Origin: Bacillota bacterium
GTDB lineage: Bacteria > Bacillota > UBA4882 > UBA8346
Direction: 5' to 3'
Assembly: GCA_023435225.1 (NCBI GenBank)
Contig: JAEYRX010000064.1
Span: 1 to 64,000, forward strand
DNA length: 64,000 nucleotides
Below, in pieces: positions 33,808-42,546 of this stretch. The position numbers and the translations under genes are program-made. The stretch's first letter is position 1. Every line of letters begins with the position of its first letter. The notes below the pieces were generated by a model, which was not told where the DNA came from, searched no databases, and saw only the letters and a program-made list of their open reading frames with translations.

Positions 33808-35203
33808 CTCATTAACAGCTATACTAATTAAATCAAGGCGAAGAAGCGGATTATCTTTAATTCTCTGTTTATGGATTCTCCTACTTTTAGTTCCCGGATA
33901 TGCTCGGGAGAATAAAATGGAAAAGACAGCTACAAACCAGCTTACCGCAAACGTAATCAGAAAAGTTTACGATAACGGTTTGACCCTTATTATAAAACCC
34001 AATTACGATAATGAAATTGTAGCCGTCAATCTATTTACCAGAATGGGTACGTTATATGAGCCGCCAACCCAAAAAGGAATATCTGGGTTAATGCAAAGAG
34101 GAATATTCTATGGAGGTACTCCTAATCGCAATTATGATAAAAGTAAATATGAGATAGAATCAGTAGGAGCCTCCTGGTTTGCCGACTCCTATAATGATTA
34201 TGGAAAAGCTTGGTTATATGTTACCAAACCGGGATTGAATAAAGCATTGGATGTTTTTTTGGATATATTCCAACATCCGGTCTTTTCTAACTTTGAAGTC
34301 TCCTATAGAAAAAAAGACTTTATTCAAAGAATTAAAACCTATGAAGATAATCCCTATAGCACTGCCTTTTTAGCTTTTAAATCAGGTCTTTACGGTGTTC
34401 ATCCATATAGCTGGTTAACCACCGGAAACATCGAGACAGTGGAGTCAGTAAAACGTCAAGACTTAATAAACTGGTATAAAAAAATATATATACCCAATAA
34501 TATTGTAATTTCTGTTGTTGGTAATGTTAATCCCAATGAAATCATTGAAAAATTTAAAGATACTTTTACAACAACTGAAAAATCCGAATTACCTAAACCC
34601 TCATCTATTCAAACTCCAAAGCTAGAGGATGATATCGTTTGCTTCCGTCCGAAAAATATTCAGGGAGCAGTCATGTTTCTAGGATATCCTGCTCCTAGTC
34701 ATTTGGATAAGGATAAACCTGCAATGGATGTTCTTAATGCAATCCTGGGCGGTAGTGGTATGGATAGCCGCTTATTTACAGAACTTAGAGGCAAACGGGG
34801 ACTTGCCTATGAAATACATTCTTTTTATCAGACAATGGTTGGACCTTCGGCAATTATTGCTGTAATGTTAACAGCGCCGGCTAATTATCAAACTGCCCGT
34901 GACGGTATCGTAGCCGAATTTAAAAAATTTATTGACCAACCTGTATCTGAACAGGAACTTCAAGTTGCTAAAAAATGCATCCAGGGAAACTTTATTATGT
35001 CGCAAGAGACTAGCGCCACCAAAGCAGAAATACTGGGGATGCTGGAATTATTCGGCTATGGATATCAATCCGGCGACAGTTACCTTGAGTTAATCGAACA
35101 AGTTACCTCTGAAGACATCCAAAGGGTCGCCCGTAAATATTTTAAACATTATGTTTTAGGGCTGGCCGCTCCGGAAGGAACGCTTAACTATAATGAAAAT
35201 TGA
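33797..35203 (+). CDS. M16-family protein without the zinc motif (regulatory subunit)
   Basis: This 468-residue paralogue keeps the M16 fold (VYDNGLTLIIKPN, RRVARKYF near the end, and GGSGMDSRLFTELRGKRGLAY, the R/Y motif of the C-terminal domain) but reads LMQRGIFYGGT where the HxxEH motif should be, so it cannot bind zinc there. The R/Y motif is absent from the active partner, so the two complement each other. A signal peptide is present (LILCLWILLLLVPGYA). GGGGAGG lies 9 bases before the ATG, inside the upstream gene. Confidence 0.88.
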   Translation: MKNNSLTAILIKSRRRSGLSLILCLWILLLLVPGYARENKMEKTATNQLTANVIRKVYDNGLTLIIKPNYDNEIVAVNLFTRMGTLYEPPTQKGISGLMQRGIFYGGTPNRNYDKSKYEIESVGASWFADSYNDYGKAWLYVTKPGLNKALDVFLDIFQHPVFSNFEVSYRKKDFIQRIKTYEDNPYSTAFLAFKSGLYGVHPYSWLTTGNIETVESVKRQDLINWYKKIYIPNNIVISVVGNVNPNEIIEKFKDTFTTTEKSELPKPSSIQTPKLEDDIVCFRPKNIQGAVMFLGYPAPSHLDKDKPAMDVLNAILGGSGMDSRLFTELRGKRGLAYEIHSFYQTMVGPSAIIAVMLTAPANYQTARDGIVAEFKKFIDQPVSEQELQVAKKCIQGNFIMSQETSATKAEILGMLELFGYGYQSGDSYLELIEQVTSEDIQRVARKYFKHYVLGLAAPEGTLNYNEN

Positions 35204-35266
35204 ATCAACCGAAACAAAAATTTTGTGGAAAATTTAAACAATGTTTTTAAACACCAACTCACCTTC

Positions 35267-35295
35267 TTGACACATAATGTGTGTACGCGTTAATT
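35267..35295 (+). promoter_or_regulatory. Promoter and operator of the dead antitoxin gene
   Basis: TTGACA at 35267-35272 overlaps the perfect palindrome ACACATAATGTGT (35270-35282), placed as an autoregulatory operator would be. TTAATT at 35290 is a poor -10. Confidence 0.4.
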
Positions 35296-35313
35296 CATGT
35301 AGAGGTGGATAAT

Positions 35314-35537
35314 ATGAAAAACATTACTATTTCACTTAATGAGGAGGTACTAAAGGCCGGCCGGGAATATGCCAAACGGCTAATAAATCATTAAATTCTT
35401 TGATCCGTAGATTATTAGTTCAAACTGTTCTTCCCGATTCCCATAACTAGTTTGAAGAATGCTTCTCCTTAATGGATTAAGCAAAAGCTAATTCCAATGG
35501 GGAAAAACGGCAACGAGAGGATATTTATTATGTCTAA
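35314..35537 (+). pseudogene. VapB-like ribbon-helix-helix antitoxin, pseudogene
   Basis: The frame begins MKNITISLNEEVLKAGREYA behind GAGGTGG, a typical ribbon-helix-helix start, then stops. After one frame shift near 35385 it continues KSLNSLIRRLLVQTV and ends with KRQREDIYYV, the usual tail of PIN-partner antitoxins; two in-frame stops (35448 and 35478) interrupt this part. At the end, ATG 35530 overlaps as a toxin start but yields only MSKIFRYN before a stop. The module is a decayed VapBC-type toxin-antitoxin. Confidence 0.7.
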
Positions 35538-35587
35538 AATATTCAGGTACAATTGAAATTTCACTGAAATTATGATACAAAATTATC

Positions 35588-35764
35588 ATGGATACTGAAA
35601 AAATAAATTGCTTTAAATGCCAACATTTTTTTATCACCTGGGATAGAAATCATCCTAATGGTTGTAAAGCTTTCGGTTTTAAAACCAAACAAATGCCGTC
35701 AACCATAGTAAAACACGCCGACGGCGCCGGATGCTTAGCCTTTAAGGCCAAAAACCAAGATTGA
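35588..35764 (+). CDS. Small four-cysteine protein, putative zinc-binding
   Basis: A 58-residue protein with Cys8, Cys11, Cys26 and Cys49 spaced as CFKCQHFFITWDRNHPNGC and GAGCLAF. Short proteins with the pattern CxxCxxFxITWDxxxPxGCxAFGFK occur widely in bacteria and are of unknown function. No strong ribosome-binding site is visible. It lies after the dead toxin module and before a convergent acetyltransferase. Confidence 0.65.
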   Translation: MDTEKINCFKCQHFFITWDRNHPNGCKAFGFKTKQMPSTIVKHADGAGCLAFKAKNQD

Positions 35765-35817
35765 ATTTAGGCACAGAGAATAAAAACTCTGTGCCTCTGT
35801 GGCTATTTTTTGAAGTC

Positions 35818-36273
35818 TTATATATGATAAATCACTGCAACTTCGTCACAATTCGGAAATTTGGGACAATTAATACATTCCTTCCACACCTTATGAGGCA
35901 TTTCTTCTTTGCTGACTTCCTTAAAACCGCACTTTTTAAAGAAATCCACCTGGTAGGTAAGGGCGAATACTTGATGAATATCCAATTCTTCTGCTTCTTT
36001 CAGTAATTTGTTAATTAATTCCTTACCAACACCCTTCCCATGATATTCGGGTCTGATTGCTAAGGCCCGCACTTCAGCCAGGTCATCCCAGATGATATGT
36101 AACGCCCCAGCCCCAACAAATTTATCTTCATCCATAATAATTGTAAATTCTCTTAATGCTTCATAAAGCGTATTCCGGGAACGCGGCAGCATCAAACCTC
36201 GTTCGGCAAATTCATTAATCAATCCATGTAGATTTTCAACGTCGGACATTTTAGCCTTCCGATAATTTATCAT
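35818..36273 (-). CDS. argA: N-acetylglutamate synthase-like GNAT acetyltransferase
   Basis: This 151-residue GNAT enzyme has the acetyl-CoA motif RPEYHGKGVGKELI (~75-88) and the diagnostic tail FALTYQVDFFKKCGF, MPHKVWKECINCPKFPNCDE of the short ArgA group that makes N-acetylglutamate for arginine synthesis. No arg genes are adjacent, so a related amino-acid N-acetyltransferase is possible. It is monocistronic. Confidence 0.75.
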   Translation of the reverse strand: MINYRKAKMSDVENLHGLINEFAERGLMLPRSRNTLYEALREFTIIMDEDKFVGAGALHIIWDDLAEVRALAIRPEYHGKGVGKELINKLLKEAEELDIHQVFALTYQVDFFKKCGFKEVSKEEMPHKVWKECINCPKFPNCDEVAVIYHI

Positions 36274-36472
36274 CTTTATGCCTACTTTCGTGAATAATTA
36301 TACAAAATAACAGATATATATCGCTTTAATATTTATAAATATACCATTAAATCGGATTTTATGAAAGACTTTTTTCATAAAATAAAAAAACTTCAAATCT
36401 TAAATCTCTATGCCCTCTGTGTACTCTGTGATTACGTATAAAGCCTTTATTTTTTAGATGTAGCGCAATATT

Positions 36473-37171
36473 CTAGTCATTATTCTCAAGCAAGTTAATA
36501 AAATTCCTTCCTAAAACACCGCATAAACTAAGCGCTTGTTCAATATTTTCAGTAGTTTCCTTTAAAACCGAGCCCGGTTTAAACCCCCATTGCTCCAATG
36601 TTTCCTGATCCTGCAACCACTCCTGAATCATTGCGGTTGTTACCTCCAGATGAAACTGTAATCCGAAAACTTTATTTCCCCACGAAAAAGCCTGATTAAG
36701 ACAACTTTTAGTACCGGCTAATAATTTAGCATCTTTGGGAATTTCAAAGGTATCCTGATGCCATTGAAATACTTTGAATTGGTAAGGAAAATCCTTAAAT
36801 AGCCTACCGTCAGTCATTCCCGTAAGTTTTAAATCATACCATCCCAATTCAGGTTCTGGATTTTTAACTACTTTAGCGCCAAGGACCCTAGCTATCAGTT
36901 GCCCGCCCAAACAAAAACCCAAAACCGGTATGCCCATCTTCAAAGCTTCTTCAATATAATCATAATCCAATTGTAAAAAAGGATATTCACTAATCTGATC
37001 AACGTTCATCGGACCGCCCATTATAATTAAGCCGTGGTAATCTCTTAACCGCCTTGGCGCATGGTCGTTATATAACTCTTGGTATTCATATTCGACCTGG
37101 TTTTCCGTAAATGTTGTTTCCAAATAACCCATTCCTTCCTGAGGAACATGTTTACAAACTAAAATTTTCAT
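36473..37171 (-). CDS. Class I glutamine amidotransferase
   Basis: Stand-alone GATase1 domain of the GMP-synthase-like type. The triad is visible: Cys87 in GFCLGGQ, His174 and Glu176 in LQFHLEV. Length 232 residues. Proteins of this group often act on gamma-glutamyl compounds or serve an unlinked synthetase; the substrate cannot be told. It lies upstream of nothing obvious and has a weak ribosome-binding site. Confidence 0.82.
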   Translation of the reverse strand: MKILVCKHVPQEGMGYLETTFTENQVEYEYQELYNDHAPRRLRDYHGLIIMGGPMNVDQISEYPFLQLDYDYIEEALKMGIPVLGFCLGGQLIARVLGAKVVKNPEPELGWYDLKLTGMTDGRLFKDFPYQFKVFQWHQDTFEIPKDAKLLAGTKSCLNQAFSWGNKVFGLQFHLEVTTAMIQEWLQDQETLEQWGFKPGSVLKETTENIEQALSLCGVLGRNFINLLENND

Positions 37172-37237
37172 TTAATGACACTCGCTTTCAAATGTACTTA
37201 AAAAATGCCAAAACCAACGCTAATAGCATTGGTCTTG

Positions 37238-37537
37238 TTAAAAATCACTTACATTAATATCTGTTATCTCTATTGGATACCGGCTCTCGATGAACTTAAT
37301 AACTTCCTGCTGAATTTGGTCCAATAAACTCAACTTAGTACTTATAAAAGCTATAGCTAATCGGGATCTTTGCCATTGTTCCTGAAAACCGGCTTCCAGC
37401 ACCGAAACATTAAACTTTTGCCGTAATTTGGAAACTAAGCTCTGAATGACTTGCCGTTTATCCTTTAGGCTAAAAGCGTCTTGAATTATTATAGATAATT
37501 CCAGAACACGACCGAATACAGTTGTTTCTTGATTCAT
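37238..37537 (-). CDS. DUF503 (YlxP) family protein
   Basis: The 99-residue product matches the YlxP/DUF503 family: SLKDKRQVIQSLVSKLRQKFNVSVLE and GFQEQWQRSRLAIAFIS. The fold is ferredoxin-like and the function is unproven; in other Firmicutes it lies with infB/rbfA. Here it stands alone, away from that cluster, downstream of the tRNA genes. Confidence 0.85.
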   Translation of the reverse strand: MNQETTVFGRVLELSIIIQDAFSLKDKRQVIQSLVSKLRQKFNVSVLEAGFQEQWQRSRLAIAFISTKLSLLDQIQQEVIKFIESRYPIEITDINVSDF

Positions 37538-37754
37538 ATTAGTATTAAATTCTTGTTTATATCTTTTTCTCCTGCTAAATTTTAAATAACCAACTCAACT
37601 TTCGCACGTTATCTACTCGGATTCTGTTTCTTTTTTCGCGATTCCTTAAACTTAAGAAATTCTGTTAATTCAACAATAGTCCGAATATTTTCCGGCTTTA
37701 ACTCATTTATAAAATTTCTTATTGCAAACTATGTCATTCACATAACAATAAAAA

Positions 37755-37771
37755 CCTCTCAATTTGAGAGG
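37755..37771 (-). terminator. Terminator of the tRNA operon
   Basis: CCTCTCAATTTGAGAGG, followed on the minus strand by five T residues, 14 bases after tRNA-Phe. Confidence 0.8.
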
Positions 37772-37784
37772 CTTACTGTTTAAA

Positions 37785-37861
<77 letters not shown>

Positions 37862-37913
37862 AATTATATAGCGTAGTTCATAATTTTATTAATTATAAAC
37901 TTTATTGATTAAA

Positions 37914-37990
37914 TGGCGGAGCCGACGAGACTCGAACTCGCGGTCTCCAGCGTGACAGGCTGGCATGTTAACCAACTACACCACGGCTCC
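37914..37990 (-). tRNA. tRNA-Asp (GTC)
   Basis: Acceptor GGAGCCG/CGGCTCC, anticodon loop CTGTCAC reading GTC, GTTCGAGTC T-loop and encoded CCA. Confidence 0.95.
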
Positions 37991-38089
37991 GTATTAGTTG
38001 ATAGTTACTAGTTTATAGTTGACAGTTATTAGGATGAAAATAATGTTTAAAACTGTTCACTGTTAACTGTAAACTGTTCACTGAATAAC

Positions 38090-38167
38090 TGGTGGTCGCG
38101 ACTGGGCTCGAACCAGTGACCTCTGCGATGTGAACGCAGCGCTCTAACCAACTGAGCCACGCGACCC
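38090..38167 (-). tRNA. tRNA-Val (CAC)
   Basis: Acceptor GGGTCGC/GCGACCA-type pairing, stem CTGCG/CGCAG around loop TTCACAT reading CAC, GTTCGAGCC T-loop, encoded CCA. It is the first of three tRNAs transcribed leftward; degenerate ACTGTTA words lie between it and tRNA-Asp (37996-38085). Confidence 0.93.
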
Positions 38168-38261
38168 AAGATAGAAGTCGCAAACGCATAAAAAATTATA
38201 CCATCAGTCGTATAGTTAGTCAAGCTATAATAAATGTAAAATTCTGGATTGCTCTCTAGGC

Positions 38262-38954
38262 TTATTCCGAGAATAATGAAAACTGGTCCCAAGGAGTCAT
38301 TTTTGGAGGCTGCAAGTCAAAGACCATCAATTCATTCTTAGTCGGATGTAAACATCTTATCTCTTCCGACCAAAGGGCAATTTGTTCGCCCGGTTTGGCT
38401 AAACCGGCGCCATACTTTTGATCGCCAAATAAAGGATGACCTATAAAGGCAAACTGCGCTCTGATCTGATGCGAACGCCCGGTATGTAAGTCAACTCGAA
38501 TTAATGTTAAATCATGGTTGCTTTCAACTACTTTATATTCAAGCAACCCCTCTTTAGCTCCGGGAACCGGTCGGGAATATACGGTTACCTGATTGCTTTT
38601 AGAATCTTTTAACAGGTAATGTCGGAGTTCTCCGTTAGCGGCAGCTGGTTTTCCGTGAAGAACTGCTAAATATTTTTTTTGAAATTCCCTGGTTCTAATC
38701 TGGGCCGACAATCGGGACGCCGCTTTGGATGTTTTGGCAAAAATCATTACCCCTCCTACCGGTCTATCCAACCGGTGTACTAAACCCAAATAAACATTAC
38801 CTGGCTTTTGATAACGTTCTTTCAAATCCGCTTTTAATAACGACAGTAGATCCGGGTCTCCTGAGCTATCCGCTTGAGAAAGGATATTAACCGCTTTTTC
38901 AACTACCAATAAATGATTGTCCTCATAAATTATTTTTAACGAATTAAAGTTCAT
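38262..38954 (-). CDS. RluA-family RNA pseudouridine synthase
   Basis: The catalytic Asp lies in HRLDRPVGGVMIFAKTS near residue 80, followed by GRSHQIRAQFAFIGHPLFGD. There is no S4 domain, so it is of the short RluA/YqcB-like type; whether rRNA or tRNA is the target is open. The ATG at 38954 has GGGAGA upstream and sits one base after the stop of the preceding methyltransferase gene, so the two RNA-modification enzymes are translationally coupled. The product has 230 residues; the longer frame from 38984 overlaps the neighbour. Confidence 0.88.
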   Translation of the reverse strand: MNFNSLKIIYEDNHLLVVEKAVNILSQADSSGDPDLLSLLKADLKERYQKPGNVYLGLVHRLDRPVGGVMIFAKTSKAASRLSAQIRTREFQKKYLAVLHGKPAAANGELRHYLLKDSKSNQVTVYSRPVPGAKEGLLEYKVVESNHDLTLIRVDLHTGRSHQIRAQFAFIGHPLFGDQKYGAGLAKPGEQIALWSEEIRCLHPTKNELMVFDLQPPKMTPWDQFSLFSE

Positions 38955-38955
38955 T

Positions 38956-39819
38956 CTAAATCTCCCAGCGCCCGGAAGCACCACAAGGTAAAACTATTCC
39001 GGAAGCTGAAACCGGCAGTCCAACTTCATCGGCTGTAATGGTACCTTTATAATTAGCCCCGACAGTCAAACTAATGATATTTTTTAAGACGGTTGGAGCC
39101 AATCCGGTAGTATAAGAGTTTATCAGAAAGAAGAGCGGCTCTGGAGCGAGTATCCCAGTACATAGCTTAGTTAAGTTATAAATCTCGTCTTCTATTTTCC
39201 ATATTTCTCCATTGGGACCCCGTCCAAAAGAAGGCGGGTCCATAATTATTCCCTCATAGGTTCGACCACGCCGTTTTTCACGTTGAACGAACTTTACTAC
39301 ATCGTCTACAATCCATCTTACCGGCCGATCGGCTAAACCGGAAAGCTCGAGATTCTCTTTAGCCCATGTAACCATTCCTTTGGCGGCATCTACATGGCAT
39401 ACCTCCGCTCCGGCAAAAGCTGCAGCTACCGTTGCTCCCCCGGTATAGGCAAATAGATTTAATACCCTTACCGGACCCGATTGGGACTTAATGCTCTGAA
39501 TAATCCAGTCCCAATTCACTGCTTGCTCCGGAAATAACCCGGTATGTTTAAAGCTCATCGGTTTAACATAAAAAGATAATTTATCGTAACGGATTACCCA
39601 ACGTTCCGGCAATTTTCTTTTTATATCCCATTTGCCTCCACCGCTACTGCTCCGGTGATAACTGGCATCATTTTTGGCCCAAAACTCTTTTCCTTTTTTG
39701 GCCGGCCATATAACTTGGGGATCAGGACGTCTTAAAATAATATCTCCCCATCTTTCCAGCCTCTCACCTTCGCCAGTATCCAACAATTTATAATCCCGCC
39801 ATTTTTCCGCCAGTAGCAT
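38956..39819 (-). CDS. RlmI-like class I SAM-dependent methyltransferase
   Basis: SAM motif VLNLFAYTGGATVAAAFAGAEVCHVDAA (~120-147) and the catalytic-loop DPPSFGRGP near 193 place this 287-residue protein with the RlmI/RlmK group of rRNA cytosine methyltransferases, though it lacks their N-terminal PUA domain. It precedes and is coupled to a pseudouridine synthase, supporting an RNA target. Confidence 0.82.
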   Translation of the reverse strand: MLLAEKWRDYKLLDTGEGERLERWGDIILRRPDPQVIWPAKKGKEFWAKNDASYHRSSSGGGKWDIKRKLPERWVIRYDKLSFYVKPMSFKHTGLFPEQAVNWDWIIQSIKSQSGPVRVLNLFAYTGGATVAAAFAGAEVCHVDAAKGMVTWAKENLELSGLADRPVRWIVDDVVKFVQREKRRGRTYEGIIMDPPSFGRGPNGEIWKIEDEIYNLTKLCTGILAPEPLFFLINSYTTGLAPTVLKNIISLTVGANYKGTITADEVGLPVSASGIVLPCGASGRWEI

Positions 39820-39956
39820 TAGTAAATAACCTCCAACAAACTAATCAGTGACTTGACCACAAAAATTTTTGAAGTGTGTAAGTTGAATTATATAAAAAAG
39901 GGTTTCTTGAAATCTTGTAGAATTAATGGATCGCTAAGGGTAGTTAAGAAAATTGG

Positions 39957-39983
39957 CTTCCACCGGTGGAAGTTGTTTTTTTG
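39957..39983 (+). terminator. Orphan terminator
   Basis: CTTCCACCGGTGGAAG is a perfect 16-base palindrome followed by TTGTTTTTTT on the plus strand, in a spacer with no plus-strand gene upstream. Confidence 0.65.
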
Positions 39984-40084
39984 CAAACCTGATTTGGCAC
40001 AAGAACTCCTTTATTATTATAACTAGGGATTTTCATAATTAACAATTCATGAAATTCCTTCATAACATTATGTCGGAGGATACA

Positions 40085-40459
40085 ATGTTTAGCAAAAAGG
40101 AAATTGACTTAAACCTACGCTCAGAACCTGATTTTTGGGTAAAATCAATCACTCGGTTCGCCAGTGTTGCCTGGTATCTTGCCTTCTCCTCCTTATTAGT
40201 CGCCGGCATATCAATACCTTTTGTAAGAACGTCTCTCTACATTAATTTCGGTCTCAAACTCAAAGGACAAACGCTTAATATATTTAACCAAGTAGCTTTT
40301 GGTTTATTAGTAGCCACCTTTGTAGTTAGCGTAGTAGGATTGATAATTAACTCCAAAAGACACCGGCGCCGAACCGATCGTTATAATTTTTCCCTCGTTT
40401 TTCTGGCAATAGCTTCGGTACTCTGTATAATAGGCTGTTTAATTTTTGTCTTAATATAA
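40085..40459 (+). CDS. Small integral membrane protein of unknown function
   Basis: Three hydrophobic segments (about 30-52, 72-94, 103-123) with a basic loop KRHRRRTDR. Length 124 residues from the ATG at 40085, which has CGGAGGA 5 bases upstream; earlier Met codons lack such a site. I do not recognise a family. It stands alone between an orphan terminator and a MITE. Confidence 0.6.
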   Translation: MFSKKEIDLNLRSEPDFWVKSITRFASVAWYLAFSSLLVAGISIPFVRTSLYINFGLKLKGQTLNIFNQVAFGLLVATFVVSVVGLIINSKRHRRRTDRYNFSLVFLAIASVLCIIGCLIFVLI

Positions 40460-40500
40460 AATTGAAATCACAGAGTAAGTTTATTATTATTTACAAAATC

Positions 40501-40727
40501 AGGGGCTGTTGCAAAATCAAAAATAAACGAATGCTTTCATCTCCACCAGGCCCTAAAGGACCTGGCTAGGCTTTAAAAATCTTTATCAAGCCCCATAAAT
40601 GGGCTGGGTTAATACTTCGAAATATTTCCGAGCCCGTTTAACGGGCTTTAGAATGATTTTCAAGCTTAGCCCAGGGTTTTAACCCTGGGTGGACAGAACG
40701 ACAAAAAGCTATTTTGCAACAGCCCCT
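40501..40727. mobile_element. 227-bp MITE with perfect 17-bp terminal repeats
   Basis: AGGGGCTGTTGCAAAAT (40501-40517) is exactly inverted at 40711-40727. GGGCTGTTGCAAAA-type ends are common on bacterial IS elements, so a transposase supplied in trans is likely. Inside are four GC-rich hairpins, among them CCAGGCCCTAAAGGACCTGG, GCCCCATAAATGGGC, GCCCGTTTAACGGGC and CCCAGGGTTTTAACCCTGGG. No transposase fragment or target duplication is seen. Confidence 0.85.
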
Positions 40728-40738
40728 TTTTTAATATT

Positions 40739-41434
40739 TTAATGTTTATAAACTTTAAACTTATTTCTCCTGGCTTTTCTGCGGCGTTCCTCCAGCCAGC
40801 TTTTAATATCTTTGAAGAAAAAACCGCCTTTACCGCCAAATAAATATAAAATCAATATTCCACTTATTGAAGCAAATCCCATTAACCAATGAGATTGCAA
40901 TGCATAATTAAAAAAAACAATTACCGCATTAATCCAAGCCAGCCATTTTGCTCTTAATGGAATAATCCCCCAAAAAAGTATTTCCCGATCAGGAAAAATA
41001 CTAGCCCAAGCCCATGTTAAAGCCACTAATGGTATCCAAAAACCACTGATAAAAATCATTTTGCCTACAATAAACCCTACTAATGTTATCATTATTCCGG
41101 TAAAGAGAGTAACCCAAAAAAGATAAATTCCAAAGGTCCAACTACCCCAGCTCCGCTCCAAACTTCCTCCAACAAACCACAACCAGAGTAATCCAAAGAT
41201 CAATGAGAAAGGATCCGGATTAACCAATGGATAAGTCAATAAAGTCCATGGATAATGAAAAACTCCTCCGGTAAAAAGGCCCAGTAGATTATAAAGACTC
41301 CTGAAATGAAAAAGTTGTAAAACATAATATAATATAAATATCAGAGCCCCGAGTACGATTAGACTCTTGGTTACCGGGATAAATCCCTGATATAAAAAGC
41401 GTCTAAATCTACTATATACGTTCAAAATTGCCAA
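40739..41434 (-). CDS. Rhomboid-like membrane protein without catalytic residues
   Basis: Five to six membrane segments with the rhomboid-type pattern HYPWTLLTYPLVNPDPFSL and LWFVGGSLERSWGSWTF. Active rhomboids need Ser in GxSG and a His in a later helix; here the region reads ISGFWIPLVALTWAWASIFPD, so the Ser-His dyad appears missing. Length 231 residues with a basic tail. It would be a pseudoprotease or a chaperone-like membrane protein. This is inferred from pattern. Confidence 0.6.
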   Translation of the reverse strand: MAILNVYSRFRRFLYQGFIPVTKSLIVLGALIFILYYVLQLFHFRSLYNLLGLFTGGVFHYPWTLLTYPLVNPDPFSLIFGLLWLWFVGGSLERSWGSWTFGIYLFWVTLFTGIMITLVGFIVGKMIFISGFWIPLVALTWAWASIFPDREILFWGIIPLRAKWLAWINAVIVFFNYALQSHWLMGFASISGILILYLFGGKGGFFFKDIKSWLEERRRKARRNKFKVYKH

Positions 41435-41709
41435 CTCCCATCTTATTTCTTAAAAAACCCAGTCCCGACTTACTGGTTTATCACTAGATTGTAGCCGAAA
41501 ATAAAAATGCAATATAATAATTTATATAATTTATAATACATGAAAAAACTATGGAAGAAAACACCTAAATTCGGATTTAAATATCCAATGTATTAAACGG
41601 CAGGACTTTATATAACCTAACCGAAATAATATATTAATATTAAGAGGTTCTTTCAGGAGCCCCTCCTTTAAACTTTATCGTTTTATACTTTAAAAACCTG
41701 GAGGTCCTA

Positions 41710-42546
41710 ATGATTAGAGTTGTTACCGATACCACAAGTTCCCTCACATTGGAACAATATAAAAACTATGATATTAAAGGCGTTCCTTTGTATGTTCGCC
41801 AAAACGATAATTCTCGCAAGGAATTATTTGAGATAAGCTACGAAGAATTTTACCGGGAGCAACGTAAAGGGTTAAAATTCACAACTTCACAACCGGATCC
41901 CAATTCGTTTTTAGAAGTTTTCCGGCCGATTATTGAAGCCGGTGATGAAATTATCTGTATCACATTATCGAGTAAAATCTCCGGTACCATTAACTCTGCT
42001 AATTTGGCCCGGCAAATGCTTGAGACTGAACAAATTTCTTTAGTCGACTCATTTCAGAGCGGTTATGGCCAATCTTCATTGGCTATCAAAGCCAAAGAAT
42101 TGGCAGATCAGGGTATAAACCGTCCGGAAATCGTAGCCTACTTGGAAAATATGCGGGAACAGATAAAGGTTTATTTCATAGTTCAATCTCTCCGGTACTT
42201 ATATGAAGGAGGCCGTCTAAACGGGGCTGAAGCTCTAATTGGTTCAATAATTCAAATCAAACCGATAATTTGGTTCGAGCAAACCGGTTTAATGACTGCT
42301 TTAGAAAAAGTCCGCACTTTAAAAGCCGCTAAACAACGGACCATGGAGTTACTCCAGGAACAAGCGAAATCAGGTATAGAAAAAATTGCCCTACATTATG
42401 GTGATAACTTTGATGAAGCCGTGGAGTATGCCAAAATTATGGAAGATACTTTTAATGTTTCAGTACCTCTAATTAAGCTTTCACCGGTAATTGCCTGTCA
42501 TACCGGTCCTGATATTCTGGGACCATGTATTATAACCAAATGTTAA
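41710..42546 (+). CDS. DegV-family fatty-acid-binding protein (FakB type)
   Basis: DegV/FakB proteins hold a fatty acid for phosphorylation by FakA. VTDTTSSLT at the start, TTSQPDPNSF, ITLSSKISGTINSA near 95 and YLYEGGRLNGAEALIGSIIQIKPI near 160 are the lipid-binding signatures. Length 278 residues. GGAGG is close to the ATG. No fakA is nearby. Its stop overlaps the PilZ gene stop by 4 bases. Confidence 0.9.
   Translation: MIRVVTDTTSSLTLEQYKNYDIKGVPLYVRQNDNSRKELFEISYEEFYREQRKGLKFTTSQPDPNSFLEVFRPIIEAGDEIICITLSSKISGTINSANLARQMLETEQISLVDSFQSGYGQSSLAIKAKELADQGINRPEIVAYLENMREQIKVYFIVQSLRYLYEGGRLNGAEALIGSIIQIKPIIWFEQTGLMTALEKVRTLKAAKQRTMELLQEQAKSGIEKIALHYGDNFDEAVEYAKIMEDTFNVSVPLIKLSPVIACHTGPDILGPCIITKC

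Noticed and set aside
36357..36382. Hairpin TTTTATGAAA / TTTCATAAAA as terminator
   Set aside because: No T run follows on either strand and no gene end lies at the right distance.
37609..37725. Possible small antitoxin-like gene (ELKPENIRTIVELTEFLKFKE)
   Set aside because: The frame has no usable start codon and a stop lies just upstream; at most a relic, too weak to list.
38047..38292. 81-codon minus-strand frame
   Set aside because: It lies across tRNA-Val and repeated ACTGTTA words.
40501..40727. Possible CRISPR array
   Set aside because: The hairpins differ in sequence and spacing and are enclosed by transposon-type terminal repeats.
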